Source: DASQGA01 sp035535315 (GTDB lineage Bacteria > Actinomycetota > Thermoleophilia > Gaiellales > Gaiellaceae). From it: a stretch of 14,876 nucleotides of DNA. Where the stretch lies: NCBI GenBank assembly GCA_035535315.1, contig DATLQD010000186.1, forward strand, positions 1 through 14,876. The letters are read 5' to 3'. Under the pieces are notes generated by a model. The model made no database searches. It saw only the letters and a list, made by a program, of their open reading frames with translations, and was not told the DNA's origin. Both the position numbers and the translations under genes were made by a program. Positions within the stretch are counted from its first letter, which is position 1; each line of letters starts with the position of its first letter. Shown here one piece after another: positions 1 to 5,970 of the stretch.

Positions 1-38
1 TCTACCGACCGTAGTCCGCACCTGCTGGAGGTAGAGCC

Positions 39-1199
39 GTGGAGCCCATCCAACTTGCCGCAGTCCTTGCCGCCGTAGTCGTCGTCGCCTCGATCGTCTC
101 GGTCGAGCTCGGCGTGACCGTCGCGCTGGTCGAACTGACGCTCGGTGTCGTCGTCGGGAACGTCTTCGACCTGGGCAGCGCCGAATGGCTCGACTTCGTG
201 GCTACGTTCGCGTCGATCGTGCTCACGTTCCTCGCCGGAATGGAGGTCGATCCGGCCTATATGCGCCGGCGCCTACCCGCCTCGCTCGGGATCGGGTTTT
301 CGTCCTTTGCTGGGCCCTTCGTCGTCGCCTCGCTCGTCTCCTATTTTCTGCTCGACTGGTCGGTGAAGGCATCGCTGATTGCCGGCACGGCCCTTTCGAC
401 CACGTCTCTCGCGGTCGTCTACGCCGTCCTTGTGGAGCGGGACCTAAACGCGACCCAGGTCGGGAAACTCCTGATGAGCGCAACCTTCGTCACCGACATC
501 TGCACCGCGATCGCCCTTTCGGCGATCTTCATCAAGCCGAACCTGTGGTTTCCGGTCTTCCTGCTCGTCTCGCTCGCGCTCATCCTCGCCTTGCCGCGAG
601 TCGCACCCTGGTTCTTTCGCCGCTACGGCGACCGCGTAATCGAGCCAGAGATCAAGCTCGTCTTCGTCTGCCTCTTCGTGCTCATGGTGCTCGCCGACCT
701 CGCGAACGGGCACGCCGTCCTCCCCGCGTTCGTGCTCGGACTCGTCATGAGCCAGCACTACGCGGAACACCGCGAGGAGCAACAGCGCCTCCGCGTCGTC
801 GCCTTCGCGTTCCTGACGCCCTTCTTCTTCCTGAAGGGCGGCCTGAACGTCTCTCTCGGCGCCGTGATCGCGAACCTGGGCCTACTGGGCGCGCTCCTCC
901 TCGCGAAAATGGTGCCAAAGGTTGCCTTCATCTTCCCGCTCGCCCGGCGGGCCATCCCGAAGCACGCCACGTTCACCACGCTCCTCATGAGCACCGGCCT
1001 GACCTTCGGGACGATCTCCTCGCTCTACGGGCTGAACGCCGGGATCATCGACCAAACGCAGTTTTCGTTGCTCGTGACGGTCGTCGTGCTCTCCGCCGTC
1101 GTTCCGACCGTGATCGCGGAGCGTTGGTTCCTCCCTGACGCCGACGAGGAACGCGAAGCCGACGCCCGCACGCCGATCCCGGCGGAGGAATACGTCTAG
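39..1199 (+). CDS. CPA2-type cation/proton antiporter, membrane domain only
   Basis: This 386-residue, highly hydrophobic protein should be a monovalent cation:proton antiporter of the inner membrane (KefB/NapA-like, CPA2). The GTG start at 39 follows a good ribosome site, GGAGGT at 27-32, 6 nt away. Membrane segments fill residues 5-360. Family-like stretches are ALSTTSLAVVYAVL (118-131), the TM5-type VTDICTAIAL (151-160) with D153, K290 in a late helix where CPA2 proteins have a functional lysine, and PFFFLKGGLNVSL (261-273). The usual QD or DD pair reads TD here. The charged tail from 366 is short, and there is no TrkA-N/RCK nucleotide-binding domain, so gating by NAD or glutathione is not indicated. 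The ion (Na+ or K+) cannot be told from sequence. The gene stands alone; nothing downstream is clearly co-transcribed. Confidence 0.9.
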   Translation: MEPIQLAAVLAAVVVVASIVSVELGVTVALVELTLGVVVGNVFDLGSAEWLDFVATFASIVLTFLAGMEVDPAYMRRRLPASLGIGFSSFAGPFVVASLVSYFLLDWSVKASLIAGTALSTTSLAVVYAVLVERDLNATQVGKLLMSATFVTDICTAIALSAIFIKPNLWFPVFLLVSLALILALPRVAPWFFRRYGDRVIEPEIKLVFVCLFVLMVLADLANGHAVLPAFVLGLVMSQHYAEHREEQQRLRVVAFAFLTPFFFLKGGLNVSLGAVIANLGLLGALLLAKMVPKVAFIFPLARRAIPKHATFTTLLMSTGLTFGTISSLYGLNAGIIDQTQFSLLVTVVVLSAVVPTVIAERWFLPDADEEREADARTPIPAEEYV

Positions 1200-1205
1200 C
1201 GGCTT

Positions 1206-1723
1206 GTGGCCAAGGTTCTTCCGATCTCGGGTGCGCTCACGCGACTAGAACTCGAGCGCCTCGACGCGCAGTTACTGCGGCGAGCTCGGGTCGTCTGCTC
1301 GGACATCGCCGATCATCGCCTCGGCTGCCTCGCGCTCGAGGAAGAACTCGACGACTTTCTCGGTCTGGGCGCTCACAACGTCGTAGAACAGCACGTCCGT
1401 AAGCAGAGGCCCGCCAAGTCAGGACGCCTCTCGCTCGCGCATTCCCCAGAACGCTTGGCGGGATTTGAGGAGACGGGCTCGTCGCTTCGGCGGCCGTGGC
1501 AAAGCGCCGTTGGCGTCACGGCGGCGATGCGGCGATGCGGCGGCAGGCTACGGGTCGCGGCGGCAAAAAAGGGCGGCGCGCCGGGGTCTTGCGGCTCGCG
1601 ACGCGACGTCGCTGCGCGCTCGAGAAGGCTGGCCCTGGTCGCCTGATCGACGCCTACATCAGCTCCGCGCTCGCGCAAGAGGCAAGCGTCGTCGCCGGCC
1701 CGGGGGCTTTCGTGCTCGTCTGA
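1206..1723 (+). pseudogene. Possible decayed gene(s) in a 650-bp gap
   Basis: The stretch 1200-1822 between the antiporter and the tRNA-Gly terminator has no convincing intact gene. A frame opening with GTG at 1206 has coding-like composition to about 1450. It includes GALTRLELERLDAQLLRRAR and RVVCSD, which faintly recall the tail of ornithine cyclodeaminase-type proteins; this is a memory-based impression only. Beyond 1450 the text becomes low-complexity and Arg/Gly-rich, with a tandem GGCGATGC and a run of six A near 1565. A second protein-like stretch, LIDAYISSALAQEASVVAGP, appears in another frame just before a stop at 1721-1723. The simplest reading is one or two genes broken by frameshifts. 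Alternatives are a fast-evolving orphan gene at 1206-1646 or plain non-coding DNA. From 1724 to 1822 I see only a short direct repeat, GCTGACT, at 1765 and 1776. Confidence 0.25.
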
Positions 1724-1823
1724 TCCGAACTCATTGATCGAGGGCAAACACCCTATGCCCCAAGGCTGACTAGAAGCTGACTGGCAGCGTCGTGACCCCG
1801 GTCCAGGCGCCCTTGCGGCCAAC

Positions 1824-1850
1824 GAGAAAACCCGCCATTTCCAGCGGGTC
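1824..1850 (-). terminator. Intrinsic terminator of tRNA-Gly
   Basis: Read on the minus strand, ACCCGC (1849-1844) and GCGGGT (1835-1830) form a stem around an 8-nt loop, and TTTTCTC follows. It begins 8 nt past the tRNA discriminator base, as expected for a single tRNA transcript. Confidence 0.75.
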
Positions 1851-1857
1851 TTCGAGG

Positions 1858-1931
1858 AGCGGATGAAGGGACTCGAACCCTCGACCTTCTGCATGGCAAG
1901 CAGACGCTCTAGCCAACTGAGCTACATCCGC
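1858..1931 (-). tRNA. tRNA-Gly (anticodon GCC)
   Basis: The minus strand folds into a full cloverleaf of 74 nt. The acceptor arms GCGGATG and CATCCGC pair over all seven positions. The anticodon arm TCTGC/GCAGA holds the loop TTGCCAT, giving anticodon GCC. The T arm is GAGGG-TTCGAGT-CCCTT, with one G-T wobble. The discriminator base is T, as usual for glycine tRNAs. The next three bases are CCT, so the CCA end must be added after transcription. It reads GGC and GGT codons. Confidence 0.97.
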
Positions 1932-1941
1932 GAGTCGGGCC

Positions 1942-1947
1942 ATCATA
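1942..1947 (-). promoter_or_regulatory. -10 box of tRNA-Gly promoter
   Basis: TATGAT on the minus strand lies 10 nt before the first tRNA base, so transcription would start about 4 nt upstream of the mature 5' end. It overlaps the TGA stop codon of the RNase HI-like gene (1945-1943). A -35 box 17 nt further up (CCTGGA) is only weakly similar to TTGACA. Confidence 0.55.
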
Positions 1948-2353
1948 GCCGCTCGCCGGCGCTATCCAGGGCCTCGTTCACGAGCCGGTCAGCAAGCTCG
2001 TTCTGCTCGCGGCGGACAGCCAGATAGCGGACAGATGGGATCTGGCGGGCCAGTCGGGCGGCTTCGAGCGAGAGCTCGATGAGGGCTTTGTTCTTGACCC
2101 GGTACTCGCCTCTCATCTGCTTCACCAGGAGCTCGGAGTCCGAGACGACCTCAAGGTCGTCGACTTGGAGCTCGACCGCCTTGCGAAGACCGTCGACGAG
2201 GGCGCGGTACTCGGCCACGTTGTTCGTTGCAACGCCGATCGTCTCGCCGTGCGCGTCGAGGACCGTGCCGTCCTCGGTCTCAAGGACGTACGCCGCTGCC
2301 GCGGGGCCAGGATTCCCTCGCGAGCCGCCGTCGGTCGAGAGACGGGCCTTCAC
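1943..2353 (-). CDS. RNase HI-like ribonuclease
   Basis: This 136-residue cytoplasmic protein belongs to the RNase H fold, which cuts the RNA strand of RNA-DNA hybrids (replication primers, R-loops) using two metal ions. The four acidic residues are visible: D8 in STDGGSRGNPGPA, E48 in NNVAEYRAL, D72 in VVSDSELLVKQM, and D122 in REQNELADRLVNEALD. The NNVAEY/SDSELLVKQ pattern is that of the actinobacterial and archaeal short type rather than E. coli RnhA, and the basic handle loop is absent. The GTG start at 2353-2351 overlaps the TGA of the upstream gene as GTGA. With no clear Shine-Dalgarno site of its own, translation probably depends on coupling. Whether it is the cell's main RNase HI cannot be told. 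Confidence 0.9.
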   Translation of the reverse strand: MKARLSTDGGSRGNPGPAAAAYVLETEDGTVLDAHGETIGVATNNVAEYRALVDGLRKAVELQVDDLEVVSDSELLVKQMRGEYRVKNKALIELSLEAARLARQIPSVRYLAVRREQNELADRLVNEALDSAGERL

Positions 2354-2703
2354 GGTGGCGGCACGAGCGAGTAAAGGTCGTAGGCGGGCTCCTCGTACGG
2401 GTGAGCTTCCCGAAGAGCTGCTACCACTTCACCCTCGCGCGCGACCGGATAGACCGTCTCGAGCCTGAGCTCGGGAACACGCTCCTCCTGCCCAAGTTCG
2501 CCGATTGCCGGCGATGCCCCCTCGCCGGCTCGGAAGGTACCCGTGCCCGGCGTGTACCACGAGCAGCGCTCGTACTTTCCGATCCGGCCGGCGCCCGCGC
2601 CGAAAAGGGCGTCGCGAACAGCATCCAGAGCCTCCGTCGGCACGAACACGACGAGCTTCCGCTGCTGCGCCGTCACGGTATCGGCACATCCCGTGCGCCA
2701 CAC
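2350..2703 (-). CDS. Stand-alone NIF3/YqfO-insert-type domain protein
   Basis: This 117-residue protein resembles the CutA-like inserted domain of NIF3/YqfO proteins, here alone without the metal-binding NIF3 halves. Its signature stretches are KLVVFVPTEALDAVRDALF (16-34), GAGRIGKYERCSWYTPGTGT (37-56), GASPAIGELG (62-71) and AHPYEEPAYDLYSL (100-113). The family's function is not firmly known; CutA-like folds usually form trimers. The GTG start at 2703 has GAGGAG at 2714-2709, 5 nt away, which favours it over the in-frame GTG at 2676. The stop overlaps the RNase HI-like start by 4 nt, so the two are co-translated. The pairing hints at a nucleic-acid or nucleotide role, but that is inference. 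Confidence 0.85.
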   Translation of the reverse strand: MWRTGCADTVTAQQRKLVVFVPTEALDAVRDALFGAGAGRIGKYERCSWYTPGTGTFRAGEGASPAIGELGQEERVPELRLETVYPVAREGEVVAALREAHPYEEPAYDLYSLVPPP

Positions 2704-2777
2704 ACGCGCTCCTCAGCGCTACCGTCACCACAGGGGGTAAACAACGGGGGGTCCCCCGGGGGTAGCTCGACGGGAGC

Positions 2778-2800
2778 CTGGGTCACGCGCTCCGACCCGG
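2778..2800 (-). terminator. Weak hairpin after the aldehyde dehydrogenase gene
   Basis: GGGTC at 2780-2784 pairs with GACCC at 2794-2798, extended by one G-U and one C-G pair. On the minus strand it directly follows the aldehyde dehydrogenase stop codon. There is no T-tract, so it may slow polymerase or protect the mRNA 3' end rather than terminate. Confidence 0.3.
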
Positions 2801-2805
2801 CGCCG

Positions 2806-4317
2806 TTATGGCATCGGCGAGTCCATCGCGTCGATCTGCGCGCGTTGGAGCTTGCCGGAGTAGTCGACGTAGATCGACTTCCATTCGGTGTAGAAGTCGA
2901 GCGCGGCTTGCCCTGCCTCCCGGTGGCCGTTGCCGGTTCCCTTCGTGCCGCCGAAGGGCAGATGCACCTCCGCACCCGTCGTTCCTGCGTTGATGTAGGT
3001 GATTCCCGCATTCAGATCCCTCATCGCGCGGAACGCCTTGTTGACGTCCCGGGTGAAGATCGAGGAAGAAAGGCCGAACGGGATCCCGTTCGCGATTCTG
3101 ATCGCCTCGTCGATGTCGGTAGCGCGGATGAGCGCAGTCGTCGGCCCGAAGATCTCTTCCTGGGCGATCCGCATGCCCGGCTCGACGTCGGCGAACACGG
3201 TCGGCCGGTAGAAGAATCCCTTGTCCAGACCGTTCTCGGTCGCGACCTCTCCCCCGGTCTCGAGCGTCGCCCCCTCGCTCTTCCCGATCTCCGTGTAGGA
3301 GTGGATCTTGTCCAACGCGGCCTGGTTGATGACAGGGCCGACGTCAGTGTCCTCGTCCAGGCCGTTGCCGAGTTGCATCTTCTCAGCGCGGACGACGAGT
3401 TTCGACCGGAGCTCGTCGTAGACCTGTCGGTGTGCGATGACGCGGCTCGCAGCCGTGCAACGCTGCCCGGAGGTTCCGAAAGCAGACCAGAGGATGCCCT
3501 CGACCGTCAGGTCGATGTCGGCGTCGTCCATGACGATGATCGCGTTCTTGCCGCCGAGCTCCAGGTGGACGTGCTTCAGGAGCGGTGCCGCGTTTTGCGT
3601 CACCTGGACCCCGACCTCGTGTGAGCCCGTGAACGTGATCAGGGGGACGTCGGGATGCCGCACGAGCTGGGCGCCTACGTTCTTCCCCGCTCCGTGGACG
3701 ATGTTCAGGACACCCGGCGGCAGCCCGGCCTCCTCGAAGATCTCCACGAAGCGCTCGGCCAGGAGCGGCGTTTCCGCGGCGGGCTTCAGAACGACGGTGT
3801 TACCGCAGACCAGCGCCGGCGCGATCTTCCAGCTCGGAATCGCGATCGGGAAGTTCCAGGGTGTGATCGCGCCGACGACACCGACTGGATTCCGGGTCGA
3901 CATCATGAACTTGTCGCGCAGCTCGGAGGGAGTCGTGTGCCCGAAGAGACGCCTGCCTTCGCCGGCCATGTAGTACGTCATATCGATCGCTTCCTGGACG
4001 TCTCCGGCAGCCTCGGGTCGGACCTTGCCCATCTCCTGCGTCATCTCGCCGGCCAGCTCGTCCTTGCGCTCCGCGAAAAGCTGCGCCACGCGGAAGAGGA
4101 TCTCCCCACGCTTGGGAGCAGGCACCAGCCGCCAGTGCTCGTAGGCGCCCTTGGCAGCAGCGACCGCCCTGTCCATGTCCTCAACGCCCGAGCTCGGAAA
4201 GACACCGAGCGCCTCACCGGTAGCGGGGTTCTTCGTCTCGAACGTCTCACCGTCGGCGGCCTCCACCCACTCGCCCCCGATGTAGTTCCGGTACGTCTTC
4301 GTGCCGAGCAGCGCCAT
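2806..4317 (-). CDS. NAD(P)-dependent aldehyde dehydrogenase
   Basis: This 503-residue cytoplasmic enzyme oxidises an aldehyde to the acid with NAD(P)+. All family landmarks are present: N155 in TPWNFP, the cofactor lysine K178 in VLKPAAETP, the FTGSHEVG loop (229-236), the general base E253 in ELGGKN, the catalytic C287 in SGQRCTAAS, and E388 in EEIFGP. The C-terminal stretch GAEVHLPFGGTKGTGNGHRE (448-467) resembles semialdehyde-type members of the family (2,5-dioxovalerate or aminoadipate/piperideine-carboxylate type), but the substrate is not settled. The ATG at 4317 follows GGGGAG (4327-4322). A TAGGAT box at 4350-4345 could be its -10. It is divergent from the coiled-coil gene and about 100 bp from the next gene downstream, so it is probably monocistronic. 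Confidence 0.93.
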   Translation of the reverse strand: MALLGTKTYRNYIGGEWVEAADGETFETKNPATGEALGVFPSSGVEDMDRAVAAAKGAYEHWRLVPAPKRGEILFRVAQLFAERKDELAGEMTQEMGKVRPEAAGDVQEAIDMTYYMAGEGRRLFGHTTPSELRDKFMMSTRNPVGVVGAITPWNFPIAIPSWKIAPALVCGNTVVLKPAAETPLLAERFVEIFEEAGLPPGVLNIVHGAGKNVGAQLVRHPDVPLITFTGSHEVGVQVTQNAAPLLKHVHLELGGKNAIIVMDDADIDLTVEGILWSAFGTSGQRCTAASRVIAHRQVYDELRSKLVVRAEKMQLGNGLDEDTDVGPVINQAALDKIHSYTEIGKSEGATLETGGEVATENGLDKGFFYRPTVFADVEPGMRIAQEEIFGPTTALIRATDIDEAIRIANGIPFGLSSSIFTRDVNKAFRAMRDLNAGITYINAGTTGAEVHLPFGGTKGTGNGHREAGQAALDFYTEWKSIYVDYSGKLQRAQIDAMDSPMP

Positions 4318-4419
4318 CTGGCTCCCCTGGTCGATTTCAGCCCCATCCTATCCAGGGGGTTCACGCCGCCGGACGCGGGTATGAGGCCTTCGGGGAAACC
4401 AATCGATGGAAGGAATGTC

Positions 4420-4692
4420 ATGGAAACCTGGCTGATCATCGTGATCGTCGTCGCGGTCGTCGTCGTCCTTGCCCTCCTCTTCCTCGCCGGGACAAAGGCA
4501 CGCGAGAAGCGGCTCGAGGGCCGACGTTCGGAAGCCGGAGAGCTTCGGGGAGAAGCCGAGACGCGTGCTCGGCGCGCGGAGGAACGCGAAGCGGTGGCGG
4601 AGGAGCAAGCTGAGCGTGCGAGAGAGGAACGTGAAGCCGCCCAGTCTCACGCCCGTCGCGCAGACGAGATCGACCCGGACGTCGAAACCTAG
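4420..4692 (+). CDS. Small membrane-anchored coiled-coil protein
   Basis: This 90-residue protein has one N-terminal membrane helix (about residues 4-24, rich in Ile, Val and Leu). A long, highly charged Glu/Arg/Ala-rich segment (about 26-82) follows that should form a coiled coil in the cytoplasm. The ATG at 4420 is chosen because GGAAGGA (4408-4414) precedes it by 5 nt and the membrane helix starts at once; the frame stays open far upstream, but that part is antisense to the aldehyde dehydrogenase. No domain is recognised. It resembles small envelope-associated scaffold proteins or a phage-shock-like helix only in general character. Its end lies 7 nt from the end of the convergent YdhR/ABM-like gene, with no terminator visible between them. 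Confidence 0.75.
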   Translation: METWLIIVIVVAVVVVLALLFLAGTKAREKRLEGRRSEAGELRGEAETRARRAEEREAVAEEQAERAREEREAAQSHARRADEIDPDVET

Positions 4693-4699
4693 GCGGGCC

Positions 4700-5029
4700 C
4701 TACTCGAAGGCGAGGCCGAGCCGCGAGAGCTCTGCGAAGTCGAAGCGCCCCTCGATGGTCGCCTCCACCTCGAACTCCTCCCCGATGTCGGGGTCCTTGC
4801 CGATCAGCTCGCGGGCGCGGCTTGGCAGGGCCTGGTCGGCCGCCTCCCGCGACTCCCAGAAGTACACCGCGCCCCAGCGCTCGGTGACCTCGTCTGAGAT
4901 CCACGCCTTGAAACGGAGTCCCGGCACGTCTTCGAACTGATCGACGGACTCATCACGGAGGTAGCGCCGGAGTTCCCCGATCGTCGTCTTCGAGTCCGCC
5001 AGGCTCCAGAGGACGAGCCGGACGATCAA
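4700..5029 (-). CDS. YdhR/antibiotic-biosynthesis-monooxygenase-like protein
   Basis: This 109-residue protein fits the dimeric alpha/beta-barrel (ferredoxin-like) fold of YdhR and ABM proteins. It opens with the strand MIVRLVLWSL, then a helix (GELRRYLRDESVDQFEDV), a strand pair GLRFKAWISDE and WGAVYFWESREAAD, and a later acidic segment. Members act as small cofactor-independent oxygenases or heme/quinone-handling proteins; no catalytic residue can be assigned here. The start is a TTG at 5029-5027 that overlaps the TGA of the upstream gene as TTGA. There is no good ribosome site, so translation is probably coupled to the 74-residue protein. That implies the two are made together, perhaps as partners. 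The family call rests on length, predicted fold and the WGAVYFWES stretch. Confidence 0.7.
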   Translation of the reverse strand: MIVRLVLWSLADSKTTIGELRRYLRDESVDQFEDVPGLRFKAWISDEVTERWGAVYFWESREAADQALPSRARELIGKDPDIGEEFEVEATIEGRFDFAELSRLGLAFE

Positions 5030-5250
5030 TCGTCCGGCGCGTCGGTGGCCGGGAACGTCCCGGGGATTCGGGAGCGCCTCCGGTCGCGGACTTGTCGCTT
5101 CCCGCCGGGGGCGTTCGCGCCCGCCGTCCGCCGGTCCGGGCCCGAACGTCGGTCAACGATCACGGTCACGTTCCCGTTGTCCTTGTAGTGCTCGACCAGC
5201 TTCGCGTACAGCTGATCCTCGAGTTCGGAGGGGACGACGCAATAGATCAT
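5026..5250 (-). CDS. Arg-rich 74-residue protein of unknown function
   Basis: I do not recognise a named family. The first half (MIYCVVPSELEDQLYAKLVEHYKD) looks like a strand plus a helix. Next comes VTVIVDRRSGPDRR (28-41), then a linker and RQVRDRRRSRIPGTFP (52-67). Paired DRR motifs of this kind occur in many small bacterial proteins and could bind nucleic acid or an acidic ligand; this is inference. The ATG at 5250 has only a distant AGGA, 9 nt upstream. A long interrupted hairpin occupies the 5' leader region (5268-5318). The TGA stop overlaps the TTG start of the YdhR/ABM-like gene. Confidence 0.75.
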   Translation of the reverse strand: MIYCVVPSELEDQLYAKLVEHYKDNGNVTVIVDRRSGPDRRTAGANAPGGKRQVRDRRRSRIPGTFPATDAPDD

Positions 5251-5267
5251 CTGAACGCATCCTAGTT

Positions 5268-5318
5268 AGGAGGGATTGGTGGAACAACGCACAGCGCTTG
5301 CGTTTCGCCACCTCTCCT
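5268..5318 (-). repeat. Long interrupted hairpin upstream of the Arg-rich protein
   Basis: Three nested inverted-repeat arms share one axis: AACGCA (5286-5291) with TGCGTT (5299-5304), GGTGG (5278-5282) with CCACC (5308-5312), and AGGAG (5268-5272) with CTCCT (5314-5318). They are separated by small internal loops. On the minus strand the structure lies between the zinc-ribbon gene and the Arg-rich gene, 18 nt before the latter's start codon. There is no T-tract, so it is more likely a processing, stability or translation-control element than a terminator. Confidence 0.55.
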
Positions 5319-5338
5319 AGTTCGCGCCGGGCAGTCGG

Positions 5339-5968
5339 TCAGAGCTTCGGGATGTCAGGCGTGACTCGCCCGTCCTGAGCCAGGTGGCCGTTCCAGCCCC
5401 TAAAACGGTCGTCCACCTCGTCCAGCTCGTAGCCCCGCTCCGCCAGACGAACTGGTTGCTGCGAGTCGAAGACGACTCGGTACTGGTACCACGAGATGTC
5501 CCACGCAATCGTGAGGACGACCTCGGTGTTGGTGCCAGAGAGTGGCAGAAAGCTCACCCTGGCCTGGCCCAGGCTCTTGGCGATTCCGGCGATCGTCCGC
5601 CGGTAGGCACTCTCGTTGAAGAGATCGGCGGCCTCGACCATTGCCTGCTCCGGCTCCGAAAGGCGTCGGAGCACCGGCTCCGAGAAGGTCGGCTGAGGCT
5701 CATGCCGACGCGTGTCGGGGGCGCCGCCGAGCCCGAACCCCCGAAAGCGGCGGCGGCGACGCGGAGCCTCGGGGACAAGGGGAGTCGTTGGCGTCCCTTC
5801 TTTCAGCCAGCCGTACTCGTTCGCAACGTCCGTGCAGAGCGCGCAGACGTCGACCCATTGGTCGTTTCCGTGCGGGCTGAAGCGCGCCGCCCGCTCACCC
5901 ATGAGAAGCGTGCGGTTGCACACCGCACAGGTCCGGAAGGTGTCCTGCTTCCTGATGACGGCGGTCAT
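5339..5968 (-). CDS. Zinc-ribbon protein of unknown function
   Basis: This 209-residue soluble protein opens with a probable structural zinc site: C14-x2-C17 and C42-x2-C45, with a 24-residue spacer. A basic, low-complexity linker follows (RRRRRFRGFGLGG, 70-82). Residues 97-209 form a second domain with an Ala-rich helix (EQAMVEAADLFNESAYRRTIAGIAKSLG) and strands ending in VVLTIAWDISWYQYRVVF (150-167). I do not recognise the second domain. The ATG lies 2 nt after the stop of the EF-G2-like gene, so both are almost certainly on one transcript. Because it sits directly behind a translation-type GTPase and has a zinc ribbon with a basic linker, an RNA- or ribosome-associated role is possible but unproven. 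Confidence 0.8.
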   Translation of the reverse strand: MTAVIRKQDTFRTCAVCNRTLLMGERAARFSPHGNDQWVDVCALCTDVANEYGWLKEGTPTTPLVPEAPRRRRRFRGFGLGGAPDTRRHEPQPTFSEPVLRRLSEPEQAMVEAADLFNESAYRRTIAGIAKSLGQARVSFLPLSGTNTEVVLTIAWDISWYQYRVVFDSQQPVRLAERGYELDEVDDRFRGWNGHLAQDGRVTPDIPKL

Positions 5969-5970
5969 GG

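Noticed and set aside
1765..1782. Direct repeat GCTGACT x2 near the tRNA-Gly gene, considered as an attachment site
   Set aside because: It is only 7 nt, does not match the tRNA sequence, and no integrase gene is present.
1373..1894. Minus-strand frame of 173 codons
   Set aside because: It runs through the tRNA-Gly gene and its terminator.
2227..3624. Open plus-strand frame of 465 codons
   Set aside because: It crosses the RNase HI-like and NIF3-insert genes and part of the aldehyde dehydrogenase in antisense; its protein is Arg/Pro-rich with no domain. High GC leaves such frames open by chance.
3655..4419. Long upstream extension of the coiled-coil gene
   Set aside because: The extension is antisense to the aldehyde dehydrogenase and has no domain; the ATG at 4420 has a good ribosome site and begins with the membrane helix.
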